DNA from: a virus | Reading direction: 5' to 3' (one strand) | Virus record (IMG/VR): IMGVR_UViG_3300037137_002574 | Location: 1 to 52,851 of that record | DNA: 52,851 nt | In this document: piece after piece, positions 10,601 to 17,553 of the stretch | Numbering within the stretch: the stretch's first letter is position 1 | How the letters are laid out: each line of letters opens with the position of its first letter | Notes under the pieces: model-generated | The model's input: the letters and a program-made list of their open reading frames with translations, nothing else | Databases searched by the model: none | What the model was told of the DNA's origin: nothing | Translations under genes and position numbers: made by a program

Positions 10601-11935
10601 AATCACTCCATCGGACGTGGACCAAGTCTCGATACGCAACCCACGCAGGACCACGTCGGTGCGTGGACCGAGATCAGTATCCGGTTGGGCAAGCTGCTGC
10701 GGGTAGCAAATCGACAGAATTGCAACACCAGAATAGGAATCACGCTGTGGAAAGTCATACTGACGATTGGTGGTCGGATCCAATGGGAAGTTTGCTCCAC
10801 CGCTGACGTGGCTAAAATTCGAATATTTACTCAACCCCGGGTGAAGCTGATCTCCGAAATATCCTGTCCAGACATTCCACTGCCCGAGCAGTACAGTGCC
10901 CTTCTCAGGCAGGTCGTAATACTTCTTTGAATCCGGGAGGATCACCTTGATGATCTGTCCTTGATATCCGTCGGTGTAAAGCCCGATTCCCATCCCGCCG
11001 CCGTCGGGAGTGAAATTTACACCGTCACAGAGTAGCAGATGGCTTGATCTCACACCATCACAAGGCGAGCCAGTATCCAACACGACCGGCGTGATGCGGC
11101 ATGTCCCATAAATAAGTGGGATTGGCTTTCCAAACTTGCCTGGGTTTGATGAGCCATAAAACGGTGTCACCTGCCCGCCCTTCACATTCGGGGTGAAAGT
11201 AGTGGCTGATGGGGTCTCCATCGAAAATCCACCAAAGCGGACGGACAATCCGTACGTGGCCAGCGTGGATTCCATCCCGTCATAGTCCGACGCGTGATAA
11301 TAATCCCCCTCAAGCGGTGGGTGATGCGGGGCGTTGGCTATTCCACTCAGACCATTCTTGTAATTACCTTGCCCATCATCTGGTGAGTATCCGTTCGGAA
11401 AGAACTCACTGGTCGGGTCGGTATGAGCAGCCGCTCGTTCAATCGCATTATCGGGGAATGGATAACGATCAGTCCGGGTGATGACGGACAGCGGAAGAAC
11501 TTTGCGTGGAGTGTTGAGGATGTTGAAGGCATTAAATTGTGTGGTGGGCCACAGATTTGATACCAAGTCCGCTTTGAAGATCCCAAAACATCGAAAGTCC
11601 GTCGTCTGCTCGTCTGTCAGCGGGTTGACGAATATGACATACGGAACAATCTGCGCCCCGCGCCAGTTGTCCGGATCGAAGACTGTGGTCAGCGTGGCGT
11701 CTTCATTGTGAATCGACATCGAGAACTGCGGGACGGCTTCAATGCCATATATACCGATGTCGATCTTGAACGGCGAGTGATTGGCGACTAAAGCATCGTA
11801 GACATTACCGCGCCACGTGATTCCGGCCCGGGTCGACCAATGATAATAAACGCCAGCTTTGTCTACGATGTCAAACAGGTAGACGGCCTGCCACGCCTGA
11901 AGATCGTTTTTTACATTTGCGATAGTATTCGTCAT
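1697..11935 (-). CDS. Giant tail hub / central fibre protein (3412 aa)
   Basis: The order is N-terminal hub, FN3-like segments, then long repeated fibre. Residues 1-160 resemble the minor tail/baseplate hub domains of siphophages and gene transfer agents (segment VFDPDNWRGAQI). Around residue 270 the stretch GKPIPLIYGTCRI matches the start of lambda gpJ-type tail-tip proteins. Residues roughly 1060-1800 contain several fibronectin-III-like beta segments with WxNP and WxRP motifs. Residues about 1950-3020 are tandem modules (described separately). The end (FRGLGFYDGSHFWKMEGVV) shows no chaperone domain. It starts at the ATG overlapping the stop of the distal tail gene (ATGA). It is much longer than lambda gpJ (1132 aa). 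It is likely the tail-tip hub carrying the host-specific central fibre. Confident for tail hub/fibre; domain edges are approximate. Confidence 0.85.
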   Translation of the reverse strand: MTNTIANVKNDLQAWQAVYLFDIVDKAGVYYHWSTRAGITWRGNVYDALVANHSPFKIDIGIYGIEAVPQFSMSIHNEDATLTTVFDPDNWRGAQIVPYVIFVNPLTDEQTTDFRCFGIFKADLVSNLWPTTQFNAFNILNTPRKVLPLSVITRTDRYPFPDNAIERAAAHTDPTSEFFPNGYSPDDGQGNYKNGLSGIANAPHHPPLEGDYYHASDYDGMESTLATYGLSVRFGGFSMETPSATTFTPNVKGGQVTPFYGSSNPGKFGKPIPLIYGTCRITPVVLDTGSPCDGVRSSHLLLCDGVNFTPDGGGMGIGLYTDGYQGQIIKVILPDSKKYYDLPEKGTVLLGQWNVWTGYFGDQLHPGLSKYSNFSHVSGGANFPLDPTTNRQYDFPQRDSYSGVAILSICYPQQLAQPDTDLGPRTDVVLRGLRIETWSTSDGVIWNTEWKWTDNPVWVYIDLIKRLGIPTALIDKAAAYESAMFCAEQVISSTAAARYATGSGSPTGAFSAHQYPRKIVNSDGTTDIIIQFTYTQPAGLDPVPVIQKAADGFLVFFNSTGADSAQTDACVQDEFTVFGNSSGYTIRLKGADPSKYYSLAVAAYARDFQYSDDGTETYESLIISSLSYITSWQTFQTGGLDSFTGDWSLAPGAFAGALAGDLLGSTRFRCNLPLADQQEKADALLTGVLDCFRGYTTPGSDGKLQIKVKRTFAEEGGAAFVLDETNILRDGQGKYRVRKFHKSIYTETPNSFAVTFQDEFNNWNEDTYILPVPDAINDSGSSPSTTNLAIRGIPNMDQARRLLNWKAYETVYLNEFYDVYASHDLIEVSAGKVGTISETRNGLVAQQCRIVTWETGYDETSGGYVHLILQKHSDAGYTDLSALTPLQKALSDSSFSPHSVGGASTDSLGSLVLSEYFLQDAKVDNYRRSVGVSFAVPPTVPEPFNLRTKISRIRVLTTGGDIAGNQTLWLEVCPRKINSYTGLATDGMPSIMTPITIPSGTATNSFSFQVDFDTDATALSVRVGTKAGRGFLYSRPAVTTSPTTITVTSLGALNSSDLTPDPRFDHVRFYYYYNQHPNDIKDGGRTLTATQTTYQFEPSAPLAGDTSITVIACAANANETDFYPLSSAPTATLALTGDTGNPAYVSVPALTVLQNSDDAKIPIGSVAFEFTGPDSNYDSVTDIEVVISTALPAEGPSAAERAAHAGCKIEPAVGVGSCVVRAGDRNITVTRVANPAAVGRVLLIFTNDATPDSDLEGHIISAQALNSLTVDIPFSKGGTYSYVVVTRWWDLGTTDETTNSGYYPFKMAQIGSPGQTTWRTPHVNISAGTFYASLRARNKYGVGPTLVSAQFVITAYTLPTDSAAPGAVEDMLVGTSDGAFSMRWANPATNINTLRNFAIKYSTSANFTTGVVGPFLGGLINVYSWFDPTKTYYFAVAANNASGDATVNTDAALALLITDGWGPWTYWDGDAGSVTIGDAVSVESGTVTGLPSDPDVPNAPALAVITEKLANGTFAILFGVERPTVNFITAYKTQVQIARDSGFTDIISDQTGAVPFTNRYYTTQVATFYVRARTANDMGWSAWCATELADTMGTPQVADTDVPGVVQNVEVLADDVRPNIPGKELVISWDRPLTNFTSIFAYAIQINDSNVFAEHLVWFFSTSGEAIFGDTELYDPNGKFTTAMEGKTLWIHSAFPMLESNLKATAVVRSVTDDTHLIVDKGLTLGGTGLKYQIITPDWENVVKSITVPTKLLDKTVQSDEHFNLVVTDLPHSQDLLNPKQYWVRIKAANEFGLGAWCLTAPPAGANLDGIKQGDLTGDGSNRMDAAAEYFTVIAGTFTDNSPIAGSVSWSGVSVYYRGQSYFVADGNTANKYVVWKLSAPTVFSTYATPQTLLADEHYVVVNNAGTSHSVFNGTDVDGGTIRYKTIDADRINVTVLSAIASYLGSVEIATSGYLRCGQTAYNTGTGFWLGLDGATAKFSIGAAAGNRVTWDGTTLNVIATGGFTLKSAASGARVELTTSGMIGYNSDGIAVVSLDASTGYLGFATAASGSRLIMAADGLRTYSGAVCTVWLANTGAFTIQTAASGARVVLDSSGLTGYDATGATIVFSTAGNIRAGQTAYNTGTGFWLGQDAGTAKFSIGAPAGNRVTWSGTTLTIVGTIATGSTLDPGLVTSSSLNIADRGWLQTCAFTTASQTQVSWGAGSFVAADGTTYSISAGNTGTMAGKTYVYLATGTSTTAYQVSSTATDAIGAGKVLVAVCNLGSVSGEAQFLLLDQGGMNVDATNIVAGSITANNLAVNALDAYIITLSTTGCIKSGQTAYNTGVGYWLGIESVTPKFSIGNSAGNRLTWDGTSLNLVSTGSFTFKSAATGARFEIDPTNGIRGYDSSSNLLTQLTAAGAFTLKSGASGARVELTASGMIGYNADGVAVVSLDATTGYLGFATAASGSRLIVASDGLRTYSGAVCTVWLANTGAFTIQTAASGARVVLDANGLTGYDATGATIVFSTAGNIKAGQTAYNTGTGFWLGQDAGTPKFSIGTAAGNRLTWDGSALTLVNTGGFTLKSAASGARVELTSSGMIGYNSDNAAVVSLDASTGYLGFATAASGSRLIVASDGLRIYSGAVNTVWLANTGAFTIQTAASGARVVLDANGLTGYDATGATIIFSTAGNIKAGQTAYNTGTGFWLGQDSGTAKFSIGVAAGNRLTWDGSSLVLVNTGGFTLKTAASGARVELLSSGLIGYNADGVAVVSLDASTGYLGFATAASGSRLIVASDGLRTYSGATNTVYLSSDGSFTIQTATSGARIVIDSNGVTSYDSTGATITLSAAGNIKAGQTAYNTGTGFWLGQDSGTPKFSIGAAAGNRLTWDGSTLTLVNTAGFTLKTAASGARLELTSSGLIGYNSDNAAVVSLDGATGYLGFATAASGSRLIVASDGLRTYNGAVCTVWLSNAGAFTIQSAASGARVVLDSSGLTGYSAGGGTINFSADGNIKSGQSAYDTGTGFWLGMVSTTPKFSIGDASGNKLTWDGSTLTVKGTLATGSTIANGIVTSANLNLADRGWLQTCTFASVNQNKVGWGAGSFVAADGTTYSITPGGDTGTMAGKTFVYLNIGVSTLAYQVSTTATDAIGTGKVLIAICNPGSVAGEAQFLLLDQGGVNLDATNIVAGSIVGNNIAATTITTTHLNFTAVQNTNVVAYINASAEGIKIAGSKIQIDGTVTFTSGYDPTTKVVAGGAAADINANSTTISGGKITSYSINTAQLSATAINGMTITGATVQTSASGARVQLDTSGITLYDSGNTPHVQIGTGYSGLRVSVLTNTTVGDSITISPSNIVNITRPTTISGVLSLNGGLTAGAGTTVNLMTNASRLLLRTYTGSLPGPGDISTGELFFWDTGSFRGLGFYDGSHFWKMEGVV
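2860..6080 (-). repeat. Tandem fibre modules within the hub/fibre gene
   Basis: This stretch encodes seven copies of a module around GQTAYNTGTGFWLG...KFSIG.AAGNRLTWDG. Interleaved are five copies of GYLGFATAASGSRLI followed by a SDGLRTYSG-type segment, and many SGARVxLxxxGxxGY units. Copies are close in protein but have diverged in codon use, so they are old or diversified duplications rather than recent DNA repeats. Two copies are followed by a longer insert beginning ATGST and containing ADRGWLQTC, suggesting a higher-order duplication. Confidence 0.85.
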
Positions 11936-12684
11936 GCTCGCAGATACTCCGCGGTTGCTCGAATAGAATTGCTGTTGTACTCGTTTAATTGATGTGAGAT
12001 TGTCTTTTCTGCAAAGTGAGCGTGGGCGTAGGCCACACTCGTCTCCGGCTCGGTGAAGCTAAAACTACGATAAGGACCGCCGCAGGCTGACCAAAAATCC
12101 AGCAGCGTCTTCGCCTCGGCATCGGACAGCAGATCACCACCCACACTCCATCGTTGCAGCCCGGCGGCGAGTGCAAAATCCTCATAAGAATATTCATAGA
12201 GGTCCTCTGTGGCCCCCAATTCAGTCCGGTAATATCTTGTCAGCTGGTAAGGGAGCTGCACCACGTTCCCGTAGAGCAGAGCGGGAAAGACCATCGTCGC
12301 CGTCGGAAACGGCTTGAAGTCATCCACCTCGACCAGCTCTATTGACCCACCCCAACGAGATGCCGCTGACTCAGACGTGACTAGCGAATCGCCACCGTAA
12401 CGGACTGTGTACGCAATCTCATACCCTAGCTGAAGGCTCTCCCACGGATCCACGAACGTGAACGTCGTCTTGCGACCGCGCATGGCGGCAAAGTGGGCAT
12501 CAAGATCCGTTCGGTTAGTACGTGATAATCTAGACCACGGAATCTGCCAGCTGTGCTGAACCCGCGAGCGCAGATCACGGATGACCTCAAGATCACCACG
12601 CATCTGCATCCGCACGTTGACGGCCAGTCCCCGTGAGCTTCCGTATGGAATCACGAGGTTGAGTCCGGCTATTCCTGTGGTCAT
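11932..12684 (-). CDS. Distal tail (Dit-like) protein, DUF2460-like
   Basis: This 250-residue protein lies between the tape measure and the hub, where siphophages keep the distal tail protein that joins tube to tip. The pattern of tryptophans, a long helix and an FTFVDP strand resembles DUF2460-type distal tail proteins. The two halves look alike. Residues 45-85 (QIPWSRLSRTNRTDLDAHF, then TTFTFVDPWESL) mirror residues about 172-215 (RWSVGGDLLSDAEAKTLLDF, then YRSFSFTEPETS), which fits an internal duplication. The start codon overlaps the tape-measure stop (TAATG). Position is the main support; family assignment is by remembered pattern. Confidence 0.7.
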   Translation of the reverse strand: MTTGIAGLNLVIPYGSSRGLAVNVRMQMRGDLEVIRDLRSRVQHSWQIPWSRLSRTNRTDLDAHFAAMRGRKTTFTFVDPWESLQLGYEIAYTVRYGGDSLVTSESAASRWGGSIELVEVDDFKPFPTATMVFPALLYGNVVQLPYQLTRYYRTELGATEDLYEYSYEDFALAAGLQRWSVGGDLLSDAEAKTLLDFWSACGGPYRSFSFTEPETSVAYAHAHFAEKTISHQLNEYNSNSIRATAEYLRA

Positions 12685-15296
12685 TAATATCGTGCAGCGA
12701 ACGCGATGTTTCGCGCGATAAGAGTTGTCGGGTTGACAATGGCATCAGAGATGACCTGCTCGATCTTGTGAGAAACACCATCGAGATCGTTCGGGTCGAG
12801 CTGCTTTATCACGATCGTGGGTGAGACGGTGATGTTGCCGGATGAACGCGCCCGCACCCGGCCCATGAGATCGGTGTCTGCCGAGTAGGCTCCAGACATT
12901 CCGAATACCCCTGTAGTTGACACAGGTCCCGGATCGTTGAACATCCGCTGAGCTTGCATGTTCGCGATTTTCTCGCGCTCTTTCTCACGACGCAATTCAC
13001 CACCACCAAATATGCCAGCCACAAGACCAACAGCTGCGCCTATGGCTGCTCCTATGGCTGTACCAATTCCCGGCATAATCATGGTCCCAATCGCCGCACC
13101 AGTCAGCGCGCCACCGCCGATGCCCTCCATTATGCCGCGCACACCACCCTGTTTCCAAGCATCCTGCATGAGCATCTGTCCGCCGATCATGGCGCCGCCC
13201 ATCACTGCAGCTGTACCGGCAGAACCAAGTCCAGAGATCTGCCAACCACCCCCGCTGCTGAAGGCAGAATTCATTCCACCGAATGAGGATGCTCCAGATC
13301 CTACCGATGACATGAGCCCGGGTGCTCCTGTTGCTCCCCAATTTGATGCCGCGGCTTCTCCTCCTCCTCCGCCACCAGATGAACTCGCACCCACCGCAGA
13401 AGAGAATATGCCTTTGAGAAAACCACCGATACTGCTCATGATCCCACCACTTTGGGATTTCCCCCCTCCACCAGTAGACCCTTTGTTGTTCAACGCGTCA
13501 AAGAAATCGTCGATCGCTTTATAGAGGGGCTTGAGCAAAATTCCCATGAAGTTCTGAAATATTTTTCGACCCAAAGTCAGGAATGTCCCCTCGATCCAAT
13601 CCGCCAGGTTTTGGAATGCTCCTTTGCCACGAGATGTTATGGCATCAAACATTTTGCCGGCGGCATCTTCAGCTTCTTGCCTATACCGATTTTCCTCTGT
13701 CCGCAAGATTTTATTTGACTCGCCTTCGGCCTTTCTTCGTGCTGCAGCGACTTCTTTGTCTTGATCGATCCGATTCTGGGCGCGCTTCTTGTCCAACTCC
13801 GTCTGCGTCTCTTCATCCAATGCGTCAAGATGAAGAGACTTCTTCAAATCGTCCTCTTCTTTTGTGATTGTCAAACCAAGCAGCTTATATTTATTTATGA
13901 TTTCATGCTCGCGCAGTTCAAATTCCAAGGCCACCTTGCGCTGCGCGATTGCCACACGCTCACGGGCCGTCCGACCCACCATCATTTCATCTATCTGAGT
14001 TTGAATCTTTTCTTGAGCAGTTCCGAACTGAATGGCATCCCGCTCACTCTGGTCTTGCAGCTTTTTACGGAATTGATATTGTGCTTCTTGGGCGGTTTGC
14101 TCTTCTTCCGAACGACGATGTGCATCCGCTTCCATATCCGCTTTGTGCTTATCCGCATCGCTTTGCAGTCGGTGTCGTTCAGCAATGGCGGTGGCTTGTT
14201 CAGTATCAAACGCAGCCTTTTGCCCCTCTATGATTTCCTTTCTGATCTGCTGCTGCGTTGTCAAACTGGCAACTTGCGCTGCCAAGGCCTTGGCAATATC
14301 CCAATCCTTACTTAATTGAGAACCACTCGCCACATCTATCGCATCTTGAAGTTCTTTCTTCTTCGTTTGTAAAGTTAACTCCAGCGCGTAGGATTTTGAT
14401 ACATGTCTGCCGGTCTCATCAGCGTAGGCCACCCGCTTACCGGCCTCGATCATGTTAACGCGGATGAGAAATTGCTCTTTATCTATTTCAACCACCAAAC
14501 TCTGCTGCGCGTTCTTCGCCTTCAACCGTAACTCAAGCGCAACCGCGAGCAGTTCGTTTGCCTTCCTCTGCTCTTCGGCAACTTCCCCTTTAGACACACC
14601 CAGCATCGCGTTCACTGCTGTAGACACACCCCAGTACGGACCTTCAGATGCCTCCTTTGCCTGCTGCTTCTTCAATGTAGCAGCCAGCTGATCTGCCGAC
14701 CGGCGCTGCTGCTCAAACTTCTTCTGAGCATCCAAGGCCATCTGCTCTGCCTGAGAGACTTCAATGGCCTGCTTCGCTTTCCCTCCATAGCCGATCAACT
14801 CACCTTGCCGTTTCAGATCCTTTATTTTCTCAATCGACCAGTCCAACTCTTCGTTGAACTTCTTCTGCTCCTGGGCTACCTTCAGACCTCCGACCGCCCA
14901 GTCCCAAATGCTCTCACCGATCTTGACAACAGCAGCTCCGACTGCCACGAACATGGCCAGGCCGAACAAAGGAGCCATGAGCATCTGAACATTCTGCAAG
15001 CTGGCAAGATATTTGTTGACGGCCCGCGGGAGATGAAGTCCAAATGCCCGCTCTGTCAACATCATGGATTGGTAGGTCTGTTGCATCTCCATGCGGCGCT
15101 TTTTGAGGTCCTCCACGGGAACCTGCGGAGGCACAGGTTGGCCGGGAGTATTACCCAGTTGTAATTGGGCGGCAATCAGCTTGTTTGTCTCAGCCGTCAA
15201 CGCAGCAAGACTCTGACGGATCTTCTCGTTGGTAGGGGTTGCGCTGTCTTCTGAAACGATGTTGTAATGGATATCACCTGGAGTGAAGCCGCCCAT
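12684..15296 (-). CDS. Tail tape measure protein
   Basis: An 870-residue protein rich in Lys, Gln, Glu and Ala. Long predicted coiled coil runs from about residue 170 to 560. There is a hydrophobic segment near residues 105-140 (LFGLAMFVAVGAAVV), and the C-terminal third is Gly/Ala/Ser-rich, containing GTAIGAAIGAAVGLVAGIFG. These are the usual marks of tape measure proteins, which set tail length and may enter the membrane during DNA ejection. Its place, just after the frameshifting chaperone pair and before the distal tail gene, is the canonical one. A very strong AGGAGGAAGG ribosome site precedes the ATG at 15296. At roughly 0.15 nm per residue the tail would be about 130 nm, which is a family rule of thumb and not a measurement. 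Confidence 0.9.
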   Translation of the reverse strand: MGGFTPGDIHYNIVSEDSATPTNEKIRQSLAALTAETNKLIAAQLQLGNTPGQPVPPQVPVEDLKKRRMEMQQTYQSMMLTERAFGLHLPRAVNKYLASLQNVQMLMAPLFGLAMFVAVGAAVVKIGESIWDWAVGGLKVAQEQKKFNEELDWSIEKIKDLKRQGELIGYGGKAKQAIEVSQAEQMALDAQKKFEQQRRSADQLAATLKKQQAKEASEGPYWGVSTAVNAMLGVSKGEVAEEQRKANELLAVALELRLKAKNAQQSLVVEIDKEQFLIRVNMIEAGKRVAYADETGRHVSKSYALELTLQTKKKELQDAIDVASGSQLSKDWDIAKALAAQVASLTTQQQIRKEIIEGQKAAFDTEQATAIAERHRLQSDADKHKADMEADAHRRSEEEQTAQEAQYQFRKKLQDQSERDAIQFGTAQEKIQTQIDEMMVGRTARERVAIAQRKVALEFELREHEIINKYKLLGLTITKEEDDLKKSLHLDALDEETQTELDKKRAQNRIDQDKEVAAARRKAEGESNKILRTEENRYRQEAEDAAGKMFDAITSRGKGAFQNLADWIEGTFLTLGRKIFQNFMGILLKPLYKAIDDFFDALNNKGSTGGGGKSQSGGIMSSIGGFLKGIFSSAVGASSSGGGGGGEAAASNWGATGAPGLMSSVGSGASSFGGMNSAFSSGGGWQISGLGSAGTAAVMGGAMIGGQMLMQDAWKQGGVRGIMEGIGGGALTGAAIGTMIMPGIGTAIGAAIGAAVGLVAGIFGGGELRREKEREKIANMQAQRMFNDPGPVSTTGVFGMSGAYSADTDLMGRVRARSSGNITVSPTIVIKQLDPNDLDGVSHKIEQVISDAIVNPTTLIARNIAFAARY

Positions 15297-15297
15297 A

Positions 15298-16058
15298 CTA
15301 CACCTTCCTCCTCATCAACTCGTGTTGGAAAATTCTAAAAGCGTCCACAACTTCAGCCAGCTGTTCACCGTAAGGTTTCCCGTCCGGCCAGCTGCTGAAG
15401 TCCGTGAACATACTGAACAGTCCGATCATCTCATGGCTTGATTGCTTGATGTACGATGCTCCGCATTGGTGGAGAATGACGAGAGGATTGTCATCCTTGT
15501 CCTTGCCAAAAAACTCTACGGCTCGTTTGAAGTCGGGATCACCGGAGCAGTTTCGCTCTCGGCGGGTTTGCTCCCCTCGCTCGCTGCCGTCTCGACAGTC
15601 GGAACAGTTCCAAGACTTCCCGTCGGCGGCTGCGTGGAGAGCTGCTCGGAGTTTTTTCTTTCTGCCATCCTCTCCCGAGCAGCATCAATGCGTTTGGTCA
15701 ACGAATCAATCTCAACCTGTTCAGGATCGTCCGTCTTGGCCAGCGGCGTCACCATTTGGTCGAGTTCTTCCAGGACCTCACCTACGAGATCTTCGGGAAG
15801 CGTCTCATACATTTCCTGAACGGTCAGTTCTTTTCCATCCAGCGTGACATTGCTGGATGCAACCATCACATTCCAAATCTCGCCGTTGACCTTCATCACC
15901 TCAAGCATGAAGTCGATGTTGGGAACATCTTCCTGAAGATTCAGTTGACGACGGATTTGAATGACCCGCTGTCTGGCGGACCAGGTTAGTTTGCGGATGC
16001 GAAATTTCGCTCCGGGACACAGCTTCGAAGAAAACTCAACGACTGATTGGACGTCCAT
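15298..16058 (-). CDS. Tail assembly chaperone, frameshifted gpGT-like product (253 aa, -1 shift)
   Basis: This is the extended form of the chaperone gene below. It reads in the first frame from ATG 16058 to the AAC codon at 15653-15651 (residue 136), slips back one base at A-AAA-AAC, and continues for 117 codons to a TAG at 15298-15300. The -1 frame is open over this whole distance and has no good start of its own. The added part ends with an acidic-then-aromatic domain (DPDFKRAVEFFGKD, VILHQCGASYIKQ, EQLAEVVDAFRIF). In lambda and many siphophages, gpG and gpGT guide the tape measure during tail assembly. Gene order tube, G/GT, tape measure is exactly that. Frameshifting itself is inferred. 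Confidence 0.8.
15516..16058 (-). CDS. Tail assembly chaperone, gpG-like product (180 aa)
   Basis: I place the start at the ATG at 16058 (MDVQSVVEF), because AAAGGAG lies eight bases before it. A longer in-frame TTG at 16085 has no such site. The first 120 residues look folded (RIRKLTWSARQRVIQIRRQL, then MVASSNVTLDGKELT). The last 45 are a Ser/Pro/Thr/Glu-rich tail that is read only when the ribosome does not slip. It lies between the tail tube and the tape measure. The sequence is not similar to lambda gpG in any way I can see; the call rests on order, size and the slippery site. Confidence 0.8.
   Translation of the reverse strand: MDVQSVVEFSSKLCPGAKFRIRKLTWSARQRVIQIRRQLNLQEDVPNIDFMLEVMKVNGEIWNVMVASSNVTLDGKELTVQEMYETLPEDLVGEVLEELDQMVTPLAKTDDPEQVEIDSLTKRIDAARERMAERKNSEQLSTQPPTGSLGTVPTVETAASEGSKPAESETAPVIPTSNEP
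15651..15657 (-). promoter_or_regulatory. Slippery heptamer A-AAA-AAC for -1 programmed frameshift
   Basis: On the minus strand the heptamer reads A AAA AAC in phase with the chaperone frame (codons AGA-AAA-AAC). This fits the X-XXY-YYZ rule for simultaneous tRNA slippage. It lies inside the overlap of the two chaperone frames. Confidence 0.85.
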
Positions 16059-16196
16059 GTAAAAAGCTCCTTTGACAAGCCCCAAACAGGGTGGTATTCT
16101 CGCTTACGTTCGATTGTACACAGTTATTTCAAGTCAAGGCATACTGAGATACGTCTTTTACAGAGAAAACGCGGTGCAAGCTGTTTAGCGCAGTTC

Positions 16197-17318
16197 TCAG
16201 CCCAAACCGATAAAAAGCTCATCGGCACCTACCCCGAAGGCAGGATTCGATGAAAATGGAAGTTGAATCTCTTCCTTGCCCTTGTCGATGTCAGGAACCT
16301 GAAGGATCCGGTTGGGCAACCAGAAGCCGGCGAGATATCCGGCCGTGTTACCGATCTGCACGAACAAGCTCTGCGGTGTCCTGGCTTTCGCCAAGGCGTA
16401 AAAGGCATTATACGTGTCGGTCAAATAAACCCGGAAGGTGTCTGTGATTTTACGATCACCTCGACTGACTCCTGTAATGACCTGGCTGCCGATGGGGATG
16501 TCTCGCGGCTGATCCCCGTTCGACACATCCAACGTCATGTCGATCAGCTGAGCCGAGACAGCGCCGAGATAGCACGCACCAAAACTGCGGCTGATCGGCA
16601 ACCCGACAAAGGCAGGTGTGGGAACAGAAACAGCGGGACTGGTGGTCTCGTTCGAACCCACTCCGGTCAACTTCATGTGGAGGAGTTCATCGACGAACGA
16701 GAACACGCCTTTGTCAAAGACACAACCGAGCGCGCCCTGGCTGAGGTTGGTCTTGTAGCTGTACAGCGCAATGGAATTCGCCGCGGCATCTGCGAGGGAG
16801 TAATTGACGGCCTTGACCGCTGTTCCACCGCTGGGTCCACTGGTAAATGGGACTGCCATCACAGCGGTCTTCGTCGCCGAAGTCCAAGTCGATATGGGCC
16901 TGATCTCAGTACCGATCGCCAGCATCATCCCGGCCACCAACCCCGTCGGGGCAGTGGTCAGAATGATCGTGCCCGCGCTACAGCCACTGTCGGTCACGGC
17001 ATCGATGATGACCTTGACGCCCATCAGGTTCTTCAGCAGAAGATCGGCCATAGGTGCGCCGGCCGGAGTTCCTGAAGGAATCAGATAGGATTCAACGTCG
17101 ACTGCCAGGTTGATATTGCCGCCAGCGATGGGGCGCGGCATGGTGCGCGTGCCGAGCTTATCGCGACGGATCAACATGGCCTGCGCCGGTTTTATCACAA
17201 GATTGATTATTGGCATCGCTTCTGCGCCGACAGGGTGCGCAGCCACTTCTGTTGCGTAAGTGCTTTCCTCCACCAAAAAGCACTTTTCCGTTCTTGTAAT
17301 ACTGTAGATAGGCGGCAT
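16197..17318 (-). CDS. Major tail tube protein
   Basis: A 373-residue, beta-rich, Gly/Thr/Ala-rich protein with no signal peptide. The N-terminus (YSITRTEKCFLVEESTYATE) and the later segment VSAQLIDMTLDVSNGDQP fit tail-tube subunits. It is longer than a minimal tube protein (about 200-250 aa), so an extra surface domain in the middle (residues 100-200) is likely. A GAGGAG site precedes the ATG by eight bases. It lies upstream of the frameshifting chaperones, the standard position for the tube. No motif proves the function; context makes it likely. Confidence 0.75.
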   Translation of the reverse strand: MPPIYSITRTEKCFLVEESTYATEVAAHPVGAEAMPIINLVIKPAQAMLIRRDKLGTRTMPRPIAGGNINLAVDVESYLIPSGTPAGAPMADLLLKNLMGVKVIIDAVTDSGCSAGTIILTTAPTGLVAGMMLAIGTEIRPISTWTSATKTAVMAVPFTSGPSGGTAVKAVNYSLADAAANSIALYSYKTNLSQGALGCVFDKGVFSFVDELLHMKLTGVGSNETTSPAVSVPTPAFVGLPISRSFGACYLGAVSAQLIDMTLDVSNGDQPRDIPIGSQVITGVSRGDRKITDTFRVYLTDTYNAFYALAKARTPQSLFVQIGNTAGYLAGFWLPNRILQVPDIDKGKEEIQLPFSSNPAFGVGADELFIGLG

Positions 17319-17343
17319 TGGACTTCTCCTCTGTTAACCTCTG

Positions 17344-17553
17344 TTAACTTTCGATCAATTCAAAACCACGAGATTTCCACGCATCACGCGACACGCGGAT
17401 CTCATCAGCCAAAGAATCGGGGATTTCAATCTCTTCCCCAGATTTGAAAACAGCAAAGAACCGTCCAAACAAATCGTTGTCGGGCTGCGTCCCGATCTGA
17501 CCTTGGCCGGTTCCAATATACTTCACGCTTGATCTTGATTTTGTCTTACCCAT
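17344..17553 (-). CDS. Small hypothetical phage protein (69 aa)
   Basis: MGKTKSRSSVKYIGTGQGQ followed by an acidic, possibly helical C-terminus (DSLADEIRVSRDAWKSRGF). An AAGGAGC ribosome site lies seven bases before the ATG. Its start overlaps the end of the GIY-YIG gene by eight bases, so the ribosome site lies inside the endonuclease ORF. The layout (tail terminator, this gene, tail tube) suggests a small tail-completion or tube-associated protein, but no family is recognised. The VKYIG..GQ.....D..FGRFFAVFKSGEEIEIPD pattern resembles short DUF-type phage proteins that keep a GxxF...G-type strand pair. Confidence 0.65.
   Translation of the reverse strand: MGKTKSRSSVKYIGTGQGQIGTQPDNDLFGRFFAVFKSGEEIEIPDSLADEIRVSRDAWKSRGFELIES

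Noticed and set aside
16058-16085. Upstream TTG start for the chaperone gene
   Set aside because: It has no ribosome site; the ATG at 16058 has AAAGGAG at the right distance.
16086-16196. Promoter between tail tube and chaperone genes (TTGACT ... TACAAT on the minus strand)
   Set aside because: The spacer is only 13 bases, too short for sigma70.
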